A DNA stretch of 64,000 nucleotides from Parus major (taxonomy: Eukaryota > Chordata > Aves > Passeriformes > Paridae): contig NC_031770.1 of the NCBI RefSeq assembly GCF_001522545.3, forward strand, positions 14,767,420-14,831,419, given 5' to 3'. The notes beneath the pieces were generated by a model. That model was not told the DNA's origin, searched no databases, and saw nothing but the letters and a program-made list of their open reading frames with translations. The position numbers and the translations under genes were made by a program. How positions within the stretch are numbered: the first letter of the stretch is position 1; the number at the start of each line of letters is the position of its first letter. This document shows, one piece after another, positions 12,301 to 27,300 of this stretch.

Positions 12301-15300
12301 ACTCAAACTCCCCACTCAACTTTAACCCAGCCATATCCTGTTTTTAAGGTAGTGTGATTTTTACGTACAGAGTAATTGGAGATTTTTAAGGAATGGTGGG
12401 TGTTGAATTGCTCAAACCTGCAACAAGGTTTTGACTAGAGACAGTGTGTAGAGTTTGATTATTTGGGAATAGCAGTGTAAATTCTGAGTAAGGATTATAC
12501 TTTTCTAGCTTTGAGACGAATTGAGAGCAGGCTCAGGAAACAATGAACTTCTAGTTTGTTTTGAAGGGACTAAAATACAGTCGTACTCTGTATCATTCCT
12601 TCTGGTAATGTCTGAGTCCAGGGGCTCAGTTGAGAAGAAATTTGGAGGACTGGGACGATAATTTTTCCGCAGACATTGTGAAAACGGTCAGACAGCCGAA
12701 GCTCCATGCCAATGGCTTTGCTAAAGAGTGTAGACAGAAGTGTCCCTGGAGCAGCCTGACAGTACCTGCTGTCTGAGCAACTGGCCTGGAGTTGAGGTTA
12801 ACTCCAGGGGAGCTGGTACTCCAACAACTTGTCCTGTCGTGTAGGAATCACAGTCACTGCTCTTTGGGAAGGGAGCTTGTTTGGAAAGGAATCTGACTTT
12901 AATTCATCTCTTGTAGGATGGTCTGTGTCTAAATAAATCTGAACAGATTTATTCAGGTACTCTTGTGAGCCATCACATTTGCATATTCTATATATGCAAC
13001 ATACATTAATTAAATTAATCTCTTAGATTTGGAATAAGCATCACCAAGGAGCAAGCTATATGCTGGGTAAAGATAGATTCTTTGGGAGGAGTTGGCATTT
13101 TGGTATTGGCATTACAGACCAGAAGTCTGCCTTGCTTTCCTAACTCTTTGTTCAGGTACACAGATACAAGTGTTTTGTTTCATGTGTTCTGAGTCCTAAT
13201 AATGTTCTTAAATTTGAAAACATTGGCTACTTGTTGGTTTCTAAAATGAGATGTTGTCATGCTAGCTGATTTATTGAAGGATGTTTTGGCATCCTTATTT
13301 GAAAATGTGGATTTTTTCATAGGATTTTTATATTCTAGGAAAAATACCTAATAAAGAGGATTAAACACTTCATAAAATGCTGTGGTTTCACCTGATCAGA
13401 TTTATCTTGTAATAACATTAAATCCTGTGCTATGTTGTGTTTCTACAGAATGACAAGGGGCAGATCCCAGCAGATGTGGTTCCTGATCCTGTAGATATGC
13501 CACTGGAAATGGCAGACGCAGCAGCCAGTGCCAAGGAAATCAAGCAGATCCTGCTGGATGCAGTGCCTCTCGCGTGTGACATCTCCAAAGCCATGATTCC
13601 ATCCTACGACCACGTCACTGGCAGGGCCATGCTTTTATCACTTGGCCTGAAGCTGGGAGATCGTGTTGTTATTGCAGGACAGAAGGTATGGCCACCAACC
13701 TGGTACTACTCTCATAATTCCTGCAGAGTCCATTCATTTACCACTTTTGAGACATACCTCAGTTTGGGGGTCTGAAATGCTTTCTGGAAGGTGTGACATC
13801 TGGATGGCAGCAAGGAACTGGTTATGGAAAGTAATAAGCTGAAGAGTTGTGTGATAAAGTCATTATTATGAAAAGCAGTTTTGACAGGCATAGGCTGCAT
13901 TTTGTGTCTTTAAATGATTTTTAACAGTCTCCTATAGTACATCAGCATGGTTCAGCTTTTATTAATGTTTTGGGTGTCACATCAAAGTGATGGTAAAACT
14001 CACCAGTTTGTGAGTTGCCCAGCTTTGTTAGGAGCGTGCATTTGTGAAGTACTCCTGATAGTTTCCAGAAGGCAGGGAAAAAACCCTTCAGTTCTGCTTA
14101 GCCTAGAGTAACCCAATTTCACTGGTGCAATGCAGCTAAAATCTTTGAAGCAGTGCTGTGCCAACAAGGTTGTTACATGGTTCTGTGGAAATATAAGGAT
14201 GTAGCTAATAGAGGCCCAGCTCAAGTGTGAATAGCTTTTTAAAGGCTACCATGATAGCCACCTTTCTAAAAATATATTTGAAAACTGTAACATTAATATT
14301 GCATTTGGTATTCAGACTTTTTATTTGCTCTGATGGCAAGGGATCTAAGTGCTAGAACTCTTTTAAAGAAGTTCTTTTTTCCTCGTAAATATTGAAAGCA
14401 TTTGTGAGCAAAATTTTATATTTGAATAGCTTTTGCTTTAATAGCTTTCCTAATATAACTTCAGATTTGTAACTGTCACAACTGAAATGTTCTAAAGTGA
14501 TCTCCAGCAAGAGTGTGAAGCAGCTTCCATTGTGTATTTTAATTTGGTGTATTCTTGAAATTGGGTCAGGGAAAGCAAAGGAATCACTAGCTATGCAGAA
14601 AGCATTTTAATTGAAGTATGTACAGAAAGCCACTTATTCTTTAAAGACAGAAGTTTCTTTATCAGAAATCACAGTGGCAGCAAGGGGAGATAATGTAAGT
14701 GCAAGTTAATGGAAGCTTTAGAGCAAGAAAGTGACGAAATTGGTGTTCTTGTGTTATCTTTCCTCTAAGTAAGGTCCACAGAATGGTTCATGCTGTAACG
14801 TGCTCATTGTGTGTGGATAGAACTGCCTGGGTTTGGTTACTTTTAGTCTTCTAATTCATTATGCTGTTGCAGTGTGTTTTAAAGTGTTGGAAGCTGTTTT
14901 GGTACTGCCAAAGGCCAGCAGGGCTTTGCCACTAGCTTGTTTTTCTTTAAGGGAGCCAAATCTGTTCTAGAGCAGGTGGGAAGAAGGAATGTGATTGTTC
15001 TTTTTGAACTTCCATTTCCATGACAGCTTTCTTCCCTTCCTTTGTGTGCGAGGAGCTGTTGTGCATTACTCCCACATTGCTTCCCACCCCTTTTCCCCAT
15101 TTGCCTGAATGGAGAAGCTGTTCTCAGCCCTGCCTTCCCCTCCCCCTCGATACTCGTAAATTCCTGCAGGGTGGAGCAAAAGTGACAGGATGATGAAAAT
15201 GGTGCCCTGTTTTTAACCTTCTCCTGGATCCGTTCTCATTCTGGAATATGGAAGCTGGGATGAGGGCGCTTGGAACAGCAGCATTTTTTTGAGCTATATT

Positions 15301-18300
15301 TACAGGTTCCTGTTGTCTTTCCTGCTTCTGCAGTCTCTTAGTATGTCAGCTTTAATGAAACTTGAAAGCCAAGCACAGCAGATGCCAGAGGGAGAATGGA
15401 TTCCTCTCTTGACTCCTACTGCTGTCATTCCAGTTGTCTTACAGGGGAGGAAGCTGTGTTAGCAGGTGTTTATGTGTATGTGATTTGGGGCCCCACAGCT
15501 CCACCAGCTCCTGCTCTGCTAGACTGAGTGTCCATTTAGATCACATCTGATGAAATGGGAGTGCAGGGACACCAGCAGCAGGGAGAAAACTGCTCCTGCT
15601 CTGTCTCATGTGAGGGAGGTCCCCTGCTTGTTGCTTGTACAGGTCCTGGGGCAAGATTGGAGGCACAGTTTTTCAATCTCCAACCTCTGTTTTAGGATGC
15701 TGGCTGATCTCTCTGCTCAGTAAGTGTCCTTAGTTGGTGCCTGGAAAGTAAGTGGAGAAATTGTAGGAATCTCTGGGGCTGCTTGGCCAAACTTCCCCTG
15801 GCAGAATTTGATCCCTGTGTCAGTAGCTAACAGGTCTCAGTCTAGATTAGTGTGACATACCTGCCTATAACAATCAAGTTTAAAGGAGATCTTCAGCACG
15901 AGAGAAGAGGCTCTGGGTCATGTTTATTTCTTTGCAGACATTAGGAAAGAGTAGCTGGAAGGTTTTATAGTAAAAAAAAAATCGTTTCTATCTGTTTACT
16001 CTCTGAGGGTTGGATTAAACAGTGGAGTCATAGTGTAAAATGAACTAATATTAAGGTCACATAAGATGAGGAAAATGGAGCAACTGAAAGATCAAAGTTT
16101 TTTATTACTAAAACTAATTTAAAAATCAAATATGAAAAGGAATTTAAATCAATGTTAAATGCATCTCTTGTAGTTATTCCTCCCCTGTTTGGTTGAAGTG
16201 TGTGTGTTTATAATGTATATTTGCAGAGAATGACGTCCACCAGCAAGACTGGTCTGTCTTGGTAGTCTTCATATGCTTATCTGTTAAGAGTTTATAGTAT
16301 ATATTGAAGCAACAGCAAATGTTTAAAACATTTGCTGGCTTTTAAAATTTTGTTTAATCATAAGGAGGGAATAGAAGAGCTATGAATCTTTTCTAAAGAA
16401 AAAATTAATTATGCTCTGAAGTTTGCCCTGGAACCTTTGCCAGTTACATATATACACACATACTTGTATGTATGTGTTTATGTGCACACAGATTTATTTA
16501 ATCAAATATTTCTATGGAACCTCCAGGAAGATACCTAGCCCTGGTTCTGGAATTCTTGTATAAACAGTGAAAGTAAAACCTTTCATTGGGTGTGTGCTCC
16601 TGTACCATGACCTGGAGCTGTGTTTACAGTGGTTCTTACTGTCTAATTCATGTCTGTTGTGACATCTGTCATAACCATGGCTGCTGTTTAATGCAAAATA
16701 CACACAGAAGGACTAAGATCTTTTGGAAAATGTATTGAGTGATGTAGTGAAAGGTAGGAATGTGAATGAGTGAGGGAAATGATGTTTGCATTTTTGTGAT
16801 GAAAAGCTTGGAAATGACTTGCTGTCTCTTTCATAACTGATACTATTTTCTCATGAACAAAATTTGTTTAACAAACCCATTCTGTGTTGATGCTTTTTCT
16901 CTTAGGTTGGTACCTTAAGATTTTGTGGCACAACGGAATTTGCCAGTGGCCAGTGGGCTGGTGTAGAACTGGATGAACCAGAAGGAAAGAACAATGGAAG
17001 TGTTGGAAAAGTCCAGTACTTCAAGTGTGCACCAAAACGTGGTATAGTCTTTATTTCTTTTTCCTTCAATTTTTAAACCCCCAAATTTTGAAGAGTACTG
17101 GTAAATATGAACCATTTGGGAGGATAAAAACAAGTAGCAGATTCTGTTGCTTTTATTTGTAGTGCTTTGTTTGATTTACTGTCTGCTTAGCTGGTCCTCA
17201 AGTTTTGACTGCAGCTATTTGCAAAATGACTGAAACAGCCAACCAGTCAAAATTTCCTTGAAGCTGAGATTTCCTGGTTTTTCACCTATACTGTTGAAAC
17301 TACTTGTTTGTACTGTAACAATAATAGCCATGTTTCTTTACCTGCTTTGTCTTCCTTGGTAAAATACTTGTGCTTGTAGTTGTTTTCTAACTTAGAGCTT
17401 GAGATATTTTAATTGAGGTGCCATGGCCACACAGGACATACAAAGGTGTTGTGTTTTTGTAGTGGGGGAGACTGAGCGTTACTGTTAGGACAAAAAGGGG
17501 ATTCTAATTGATAATTCTAATTGAGTGTTTCCAAGTTGCTTGAAAAGGATTTTGTTTTCACTGTCCACTTGAGCTTGTCCTTCCTACCCTGCAAGTGATT
17601 TCTCAGCATAGGAAGTTATGATGGCTAAAAAAAAACAACCCTGAATTAATTGATGTGAGAGACAGTAGCTGCAAAGTTTTACTACTTTACCATTATCCAT
17701 GGTTCTTTGTTGGCACATGTGATTTTCTCTCCAGGTATCTTTGCACCTCTTTCCAAAATAACCAAGGCTTCTGATCACAAAAAAAGCTCCGTACGAAGCT
17801 CTTCCGTGCGGTCTTCACCTTTGGTCAAATCCAAGAAAGTAGATGTGACACACATAACTTCCAAAGTGAATTCTGGTGAGTGTTTCCTTGCATGTTGACA
17901 CAGGCTGAAAAGACACTAATCTTCAGGGATTAGTAAATCTTGGTACTAAAATATTTGTTTGGAACTAATTCATAACCTGGGATGAGGTGATAAGGTATTT
18001 ATTAACTCCACATTGTCGTGGTTGGAACTTCATTGGCCACTGGAAGTGGTACTGGAAGGATGTTGTGTGTAGCTGTGGAGTGATTATGGTGATTTGATGT
18101 ACTGTGACAATTTCTACTCTTTACATACTCTATAAAGAAAACCTCTCACCACCACATTTATTCTTGAGCCATTAAAGTAATTTCTAATTGGCTGTAATAC
18201 AGTTAAGTGTCTTAACTCAATGAGGTTCCATTTACTAAGATGTTCCTGGAGAATTTGCAAGGAATGAAAATCTAGTAAATAATCTATACACCTGTATGCC

Positions 18301-21300
18301 TAGAAATTGAAGAGATTTATTTTCTGGCAACATGATAAAGGAACTATTTAACTCATTGTGTTTTATCTGCTAATTAAATTATCTGAGTAAAACCAATGCC
18401 AAATTAGAGGAGAAAGTTTGTCCTTATTATAAGGCCTCAGTCTACAGACTGGAGTTAAGGGCTCAGTCTCTGGCTCTGGTTTAGTTTCTTAGTAATTTGG
18501 TCAAATTACTTAATCCTTCTGTGTAAATTCCCTCCCTGTGGAGGGAATGATCCATGTTTTCTAACTGTTCAGGTTCCAAGTTGATTGGAGAACAGGCTCT
18601 TCCCTGCTGTGTGCAGTGCTGACCATGCATAAGAGGGCCCCCTGTGTTTGGCTGCCTATGTAGTAATGTCATTAAATATTGTATTGGCATTTCTTCTGCC
18701 TTTTGAGCCCTGTTTAGGTGACTCACACTAAGGCAGCACAGCTTAAGAGATGGAAGAGAACCCACATTCTCATTGAATTTCCCTGAGCACCCTAAACCAC
18801 TGCACACTTTACCCTTAATATGTAGGGTGTAGAAACCATGCAGCAAGCTGCTGCCAGGAAAAGATGAATATTGACAGCTTTATGGATGACTTATATAACT
18901 TTTCTCTGCATAGATTGAGGAGGGAGTAAGTTTTAAGTGTCTGTATTTACAATTAGTACAAGATTCAAGCTATTTATAAATGGGCATCTTGCATAAAAAG
19001 CTTCTTGGGATAAGCAGTTTGTTAGGTATACTGCTCAGGAGCTGATCCAAGTTGACTTCTGTTCAATATTTTCAAGTGTTTGATTCACTTTGCTGTGAAC
19101 TGTTTGTAACCCATTAAACTATAATAGGAGGGACTTTTCCTTTGTCTGGAATGAAGCTGTCTGTGATAGTTTAGTTATAATCCACCTTTTCTGTCCCAAA
19201 GGTGCCGTTGTGTCTTTGTAAAATCTAAACTTTTGATACCTTGCTTTGAAGTAGAAATCAGAGTGAGTTAAGCATCATCTACTCAGGAGAGCATCCATCC
19301 ACTGGAAGCTGCTGTGTGCAGGGAGTCCTTGCACAGAATTCCATTGGAATTAATGGAATTAATCAGCCTGGCTGATTGGCTGGCTGGAGTTGGGGAAGGA
19401 CAAAGCTGCAGAGGCAGAACTTTGGTTTGCCGTGTTTATGTGCATCACCAGGTCATGTTTCTTTCCTTTAAACTTCTTCCCTGCAGTGCATTGGTTTGTA
19501 ATGATTCAAGAAAAATTAATATGCTTTTTATAGATAAGGTTATAAGCTGAAAAGTAAAATACAATATTGTATAGGGATTTTGAAATTCTATTTGGTTCTG
19601 CTGGATTTGAGTAGTCTGTCAGATTGATGAGAAAAGATCTTTTTCAAGTTTGTAGGAAAAGGATTACTGAGATAAAATTAAGCAATGTGTTATCAGTCAC
19701 AAACTGCTAGTTTTTTGATCTGATGCCTTAATGGCTAAGCCATAAAATTTTGGGAAATACACTACACTTGCAAACTAGTTCAGTCCCTGTGGCTGAATTA
19801 CACTGAGAGATGTAGTTAAATAAAAAAGATGTGATTTTTCTTTCATGACAAGGAGAGATTATATCATAGATGAGCTTGTTCTTCATTGAGTTAGGGTAGG
19901 AAACTGTCAGAAATGCAAAATGACTCTTTGCAAATTGTAACTTGGATGAGAGTACAAGTTCCTACACACATCTCAACCTTGCTGCTCTGACAGGCTCTTA
20001 AAAATCATATTGGCATGCTTACTTCATTATTTGTAGTATGAATGAAGATTTGATCTCAAATCTCTTTCAAAACATTGATGTGTAATCTTTAAAGCAGAAG
20101 TTGTGAAATTAATACTGGTGAATAGTGGACCTGTTAAAGTGGATGTTATAGATATGAATGTTTGAAAGATTTAAATAAAACTCCTTCAATATAAAAATAG
20201 TATTTTATAGACCATTTGTTTGTTTGGCAAGACAGTTTGGACTGGTTTAATATGTTAAGGGGTTTAATATCTGTGCTGATCCATCAAAACAAGTCTGCAG
20301 TTCTCGTTTTGTCTGTTTATCGAGTGTCTAAGGAACTGTACAGTTTTATCCATTTTTCCTTGCATCCAGCAATCCACAAATATGTCAAATTATTTTTGTC
20401 CATGACTTGCCTGTAAAATTATTGTTACTTGTTAGGATGTGTATGTTTAATTGTATATATTTTTTTTATAGGCCTAAATATGGCAAAAAGAGACAGTGCT
20501 TCTGAAAACAACTTTCTGACTGCTAACAGGGGAAAAACTGTACCTGCAAAAGATGGTAATGAAATAATTTAGAATTTTTTTATTTAACATCTTAAGAAAA
20601 ATTCTGTGTATGGTAGAGGCAGTATTATTGCTGCCCTACCTCTGTAAAAGCCCTGTATCCACACTATAGAAATAGTTGTCATGCTTGTTTAATTCAAGTC
20701 CCAAGCAGGCTGTAGGTATTTAATTTTCCAGGAGCAAAGTAACTTGTGTGGATGTTTGCCTGGTGTTCTGTGTTGGTTTGGTAGCCACTTCTGTCTGAAT
20801 ACTTGGGCAAGAACATAGAAAAGCCCTTAAAACTGCCTCCTAGTAAATGATTTGCAGAGGAACTGCAGAATTACCAGCTGAGGTTTCGGAGGGAGACTTT
20901 TTGCCTGGTATTGTTGCTGCCTAGATTGTAATATTCTGTTGGCATTTTTTTTCTCTCCTCTGTCTGTATGTTCGTGCTTCTGTAATAAAGTGTTACCATC
21001 CAAAAGTGCTTAACAGTCTTGGTATTGTATCATGGTAGACTCACAATAACAGGCTTCATATATAAAAAATGAAAATAGCTTTTAAAGGGTGTCTTTTGCT
21101 TGTGAATCATTCTCTGCAATTACCTCATTTCACAATTGGATAACAACTTCTGCCACAGCAGTATTTTGCTGAACTTGAAACACAGAGGAACTTCACTTTC
21201 AGCTGTCTGGAACAAACTCTAAAAGTTGTGTCTCCTTTGAGGTTTTGGCTATAAAATCATCCTTTAAGTGTTGGTAAAAGCAGTGTTTCTTTGGAATAAT

Positions 21301-24300
21301 TTCAAGTGTGAATTTGAATATGCCCTCTTTAAGTCACAGAATCACAGAATAGTTTGACTTGGAAGGGATGTTAAAGATCATCGAAGAGCATACACAGCTT
21401 CTCTGAGTAACCTGTTCCAGTGTCTCCCACCCTGACAGTAAAGAATTTCTTCCTAATATCTGATCTAGGCCTCTTTTATGTCAGTTTGAAGCCTCTACCC
21501 CTTTTCCTGTCACTGTTTCCACTCATGAAAAGTCTATCCATCTTTCTTGGAGGCCCCCCATAGGCACTGAAAGGCCCCAGTGGGGCTTCTTTGGGGCTGA
21601 CCAACCCCAAATCTCTCAGCCTTTCCATATAGAAGAGGTGCTCCATCTCTCTAAACGTCTTCATGGCTTCCTTTGGATTTGCTCCAGCAGGTCTGTGAAG
21701 GAAAGCATCTTTTTATACCTTCTGTGAGTGAACAGTTGTGAATTCAGAGGGAATTCAGAAAAGAAAACAACTGGATTTTTAAAACATGACTTAGGAATAG
21801 AGACCTGAAATTTGTGATTGTGTGATTAAAAAGACAGAAGATGAAAGGCATGAAACTGGAAGCTTTGGAATACAAGGGATAGTATAACCCACTCTGCATG
21901 TGTAGTGAGAGTAAAAATCCTTGGTGATATGTTTGGGGGGAAAAACCCTAGAGATAATTATGTGGTGAAATACATTGCTGAGGAAGTCTTGAGATCTCTC
22001 TGGTCGGAGGTTTTTAAGAACAGGCTAAATACTCAGCTGTCAGGAGTGTTATAACAAATAATTGTTTTGCCTGAAGGAAAAGGAATCAATTATATGGCCT
22101 GCTGAAGTCCTTTCTGCTTTTCCTTCTCCTACCCTGTGATTTTCCACAAAATGAAGTATCTTGATGACAGGTTTAGTTGGAGCAGTTTTTGTTGCATCCC
22201 TGTAAAAATGGTGATCTGTCCTCCAGTGAATCCATCCCTGGACTGGCTTCTAAATAAGGATTTGTACCATATGTTTGCAAATGCACATGTGTGTTTATAC
22301 ATTGGACATGGAGCTGAAGTTAGCCTGTTTAGTCACTATTTAGTCAGTAATTTGCATTTTCTTCATTGTAGTGTAGCTGCAGTGCGTATCTCTTCAGATT
22401 TCTGTCCTTAGTTTTTATTTGGAACCACTGCCTTTGCCTTTCCTCAGTTCTTTACTGTTTTGCAAAATTGGATAATTACATTACATTGAACAAACTAACC
22501 CTGTGTTTGATACCAAGCTGTTTGTGAAAACTAATGGTTTAAGCTTCTCAAAAGTCTGGAAAGTTTGATAAGCAATATTATCTTAATTTTTCACATTGAT
22601 AAGCTGAGGTGTAGATGTGTCTTGCTGTACCCTGCCCCATTTTGGGCAGAAGGGGTTAAGAAAGGGAAGAAGAGGAAGAGCCTTGAAAAAGAAGCATGAA
22701 AGATAAACATAAGTCTGATTGGTCAGTTTAGACTTTAGGGTTTGCAAATATAGGGAGATAAAAGTGATTTATTTCCCATTCTTGTTTTATAGTACGGATT
22801 TTAATATTAATACAGTATGTAATAGAATATAGTAGGCTTTAATCCAGGCAATTATTCACTCACATGATACCACCTTCCTTACACTTTTCATCAAATCTTT
22901 AGTAGGTTGGATGCTGAAAGGCTGGTGGTATGATCTCTTATTACTAAAGCTTATGTATTTTAATAAATATGCTTGGGACTGTTTAGCTGAACTTTGATAG
23001 AATAATAAAGATGGGCTTTTGGAGATGTCTTCTAGCACACAGCTATCACCATATTCCCAAGGCAGGCTCATGTGAACCTGTGTCATTCCTGACAGGTGTT
23101 TGTGCAGATGCTGCATAACAAGTTCTAACTTTGGTTTTTTACTTAGTATTTTGCCCTCCATGGAGAGCAGGTAACTTCCACATTACAAAAGCTTTCCTTT
23201 CTGCTTAATCTTGTCATTTTGCAAAATATAATCCCTGAAGGGCAACTTTCATTTATGTCTTCAGGTTTTCCTGGGTACAGCAGCTCTTCCTCTTCTACTA
23301 CCTCCTTGGAAGGCAAACGGAATTACTCCAAGAAGAGGAACTCAACGAGCAGCAGTAAAAAGGCCCTGACTAGAGTGTCTTCTGCCTCATCTAAGATTAG
23401 TGCTGGTATGGTCTGTTGTACTGGGGTGTATTTTTACTGGGGGGAGTTCACTGCTGCATTAAATTCTGCTGTAGAACTACTTGTGGTGTTTCAGAATCTG
23501 AGATAGTTCGAGAAGGACACTGGTGAAGTAGTTTAACCATAAACCTAAGTATGGCAACTTTGGGATTTTTGTAACATCTTCAAGATGTAAAGTGTTTTTA
23601 TAGTTGGTCACTGTACCTTTTCAGAGCAGAGAAAAGGCTGTACTCCAGGTTTTATGTTGGCACAAAGCACATTTTTGTCTAAGCAAAATTTGTGTTGCCA
23701 TGTGTTGAAGGTAGGCTGTGTTAGAGATAAATACTCTGTTCACTAATCAGTTGGCTTGCTTTTGAAAACTTTCTTAAAGATTTAATCTCACTAATTTCAG
23801 ATCTTGTTCTTCTTTTGACCAGGGCTGTATAGTTCCCCAACCATGAGGAAAAATGCTCTTGAGGGAGAAATCCAGGTTGGAGACAGAGTACTGGTGGTGG
23901 GACAGAGAACAGGCACTGTTAGATTTTGTGGGACAACAAAATTTGCACCAGGTATGTGCAGTACTCTGTGTCTGTTGTCAAATCAGTGTGAAGTAGCTTA
24001 CATGTGAGCACATGAATGGAAATTCATCTTTTCCCTCACTCCTTCCAAAAGAATTTTAAATTTGAATTGGTTTGTTTTCCAATTTCTTTCTTTCTCTCTC
24101 TCTCTCTCTCCCTCTCTCTCCCCCCCCTCCCTCTTATGTTTCTCTGAATATTTTTTACTTTAATACAACTATAAGAAAAAAAATAATGGTTTAAAATGTG
24201 ACTTTTACTTGTCCACTATCATGATTTAAGTAGGAGAGTTGCTTTGGTGTAAGTATTACAGAATCACAGAATATTCTGAGTTAGAAGGGACCCACAAGGA

Positions 24301-27300
24301 TCATAGAGTCCAACTTCTTAAAGTTTTCTGAAAATCCTCAGTTTAGTCTTCAGAGGGGTATGTAGTTTGAGATCACATGTATTTACTCTTTACTTTCTGT
24401 ATTAAGGCTTTTTGACACAGCTTATCTCTTGAAATAGTGGCACTCTTATGTCACGTACCAGTCTAATTTCTTGACTTATTGGCATCTTTAAGAGGGTAAT
24501 TGTGAACATTAAAATTTTAACTAACAAACCTTTAGATCACAAGATCAATAAAGTTACAAATACCTCAGAAAGCCCCAACCCCTACCACTGTTTCTCATCC
24601 TTGTCCCCTTCAGTTCCTCCTAGAAAGCTCTTTGCAGTGAAAGCAAGTGCTGTCAAAGGCAGCCAGTTGTTCTACATTGTGGAAATTAATTTCTGAATCC
24701 TATATTGTAACCAAATTTATCTGCTCTCTGGCCCTATCTGTAACCTTACTGCAGAAGCAGTTGGCAGGTGTTGGTGTGAGCGGGTCTGGGTGAGGGCTGT
24801 GTTATTGGTAGGTGATTGGCAATACTCTCTGGTGACACTGGGTGGCATCAGCATTTAAAAAACCCCGTCGGCCTGCAAGGCCGTGGTACAAGCTCTGTAC
24901 TTGTTTCATCCCTGCCCTGTTCCCCATTAAAAAATGTACCTTGCTCAGGTACTGCAGTTACCTTGAATGTCATCATTCTTTGTGTTGTTGCTGAAAAGAT
25001 GATCAGTGAGAAAAGGACTGTTTCCCACATACACTGACAACTGTGAATTCAGAAAGCTGTTTGACAGTGTTAAGTCTTCTCCCTCTCTGCTTTAAATCAG
25101 GAACATAATTTTTTAGAGGAAAACATGCTATTGTAAGAAGTGAAGATGGAAAGATGACAAATCATCACCACTTGCTAACCCAGTAGTTTATAGAAAATGT
25201 AACAGATGCAAATTTAAGTGTTTCAGTTCTAATGTGTATCAAAGCTCTGGAAGTTATCCAAGGTTTGTTCCTTTTGCTGCAATGCAGATCTTTATTTAAT
25301 TCTAAGAATGGGAAGGGGAGAACTTCTGATATACGGAGCCCTTCTAATTCATAAGCTGTCATTCTTGAGTTTCTTGAGCTGATAATTAGAATTACAGTTT
25401 TATCCAGTGCCTTAGTACCAAGTGACTTGAATTAAATTCTGAATCTTCTGGGGATGGATAGCATAAGGACTACTAATGGAGTATGAAATTTAGCACCTTT
25501 ATGTAATTAGCTCTCATTTATCACAGGTTATGAATGATCAAGCTCATTAATATCTTGCTGCCTATTCAGTGTTCTGTACAAGATTAATTGATGGCCAGTT
25601 CCAATTCTTGCACCCTTCTCTTGATACCACACGACCAGCCTTGCAATTTGTATTAATTATAACTTGCTAGATGGAGAGAAAGAATGAATTAATATCAAAA
25701 TTTTAATTTTACTGTTGATGATCTCAGATGAGGCATAAACCATGTGGTCAGAGGACTGAAGAGGGAAATGTGAAACAGCAGCGCTGTTCTTTGCTATCTC
25801 CTTGTCCAATAGCCAGTAATACTCAGTTTTATTTGACTTTAGTATATATATAAACACACAAATATATTTCTCAAATGCTTTTTCTTTTTTGTATTAATTA
25901 AAATAATTTTATTGAAAGCATATAAAAATGCTGAGATAATTAGAATTATTAGGGTGTAATTTCTGCATAATTTCATAGATAGTTATTTTATAATATTCAT
26001 ATTTACTATTAGCATATTTTCTGACTAGAAACTGTTTTCCTTGATGTGGGTGAATGCCACCTGTGCCAGTGGTCTAGATGAAGAAAAGCCTGTAATGTTT
26101 TGTTCAAAATGCCCTGATTTTACTGTTTTGCAATGTAGGGTTCTGGTGTGGAATTGAATTGGACAAGCCCCATGGGAAGAATGATGGCTCTGTGGGAGGA
26201 GTGCAGTACTTCAGTTGCCTTCCCAGATATGGCATATTTGCACCCCCATCTCGTGTACAGAGGTGAGCACTGAAGCTCTTGCCATGTTTGGGTTGCCAGA
26301 TGATTTCTTAATACATTTCTAGTGTGAAACAAAATTTTGAACAGATACAGAAGATGCAAATATTTTCTTCTTCAAACTTCAAATGGAAGTTTGTAACCTC
26401 CATTAAAAACCTGGTGGTATTAAATCAGCTATTTGAAAAGAGGGTGTAAAACTGGAAATGCATCTCCTCCTGTTTCTCTTGCACCTCCCTGGAGTATTTT
26501 TATTCTAGGGCCTTTGATAGTCTGTGTTCATTAAATCTTACTTTCATAACCCCGTCCTGATGTGTTGTGCTAAATTCAGTCATAAAAATAAATTGCCCTT
26601 GGACATGAGTGGAAATTCTCTTTTTGTCCCAGCTAACCACAGAGGATCCAAAGCATGCTTTGTAGTCACCACTTGCTTATAGTCTCTTCCTTAGGTTCCA
26701 GGAAGAGCATCCAAGGAGTTCTGTGCTCTTTCCTCCTATCTTTGTTTGTAGTTACTCTGCCAGACATGATCTTGCTTTTATTTCTCTGAATAAGCCAGCT
26801 CAGGCAAACTGTTAGGAACTTTCTTCAGAATCATACCTGCTAACTCAGATACACTGACTTGCTCCAGGCACTTCTTGCACAGCAGCCTGAGTGCAGCAGG
26901 AATGCTGGTGTCTCTTGGGAGGCAGATAGAGAAGGAGAGAATCAAAACCTCATCAATATTTGACAAGAAGCCAGTAGGTTTGCTCATAGCTGAGTTGAAA
27001 TGACCTCTTTATTGTGTTCTTGCTTTTCAGACTGACAGGTTCTCTGGATTCTCTCACAGAGACTTCATGGAGTAAAGTAACTCACACTTTTCCAGGTAGG
27101 AGTGTGAGGAATTTGGGCGAGGCAGCCCCTGCAGGCCCCGTTCTGCAGCCAGAACCATCTGCACAAAGCCAGCTTCTCCAAAAGCACAAGAGATTTTCAG
27201 GGACCCCAAATTCCAACCAATAGTCTGGCTGTTCCTTTCCTAAAAACGTAGCCTGCAGAAGAAACTGTGGAGTACTGTATTGTTCTTAACACTCTACTGG

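Larger units (their letters stand above)
3337..13448 (+). other. CLIP4: CLIP4 introns 1-5; no further gene seen
   Basis: The introns between the five exons listed here (3337-5885, 6026-6847, 6942-7807, 7970-11093, 11213-13448) are AT-rich with short simple runs, such as poly-T near 5580 and a G/T-rich patch near 11757. A diverged tandem copy of tctggacatgtgggg sits at 6431 and 6449. I found no RNA gene, conserved protein or intact repeat. Confidence 0.6.
13686..23264 (+). other. CLIP4: CLIP4 introns 6-9; contain one CR1 remnant
   Basis: Introns 13686-16905, 17042-17734, 17876-20471 and 20556-23264. The last contains the CR1 fragment listed separately. Otherwise there is AT-rich unique-looking sequence and no additional coding exon. 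Chance ORFs here show no recognisable domain. Confidence 0.6.

Noticed and set aside
13437..13775. 112-codon ORF taken as a separate gene
   Set aside because: It is CLIP4 coding exon 6 (13449-13685) plus open frame read into both flanking introns.
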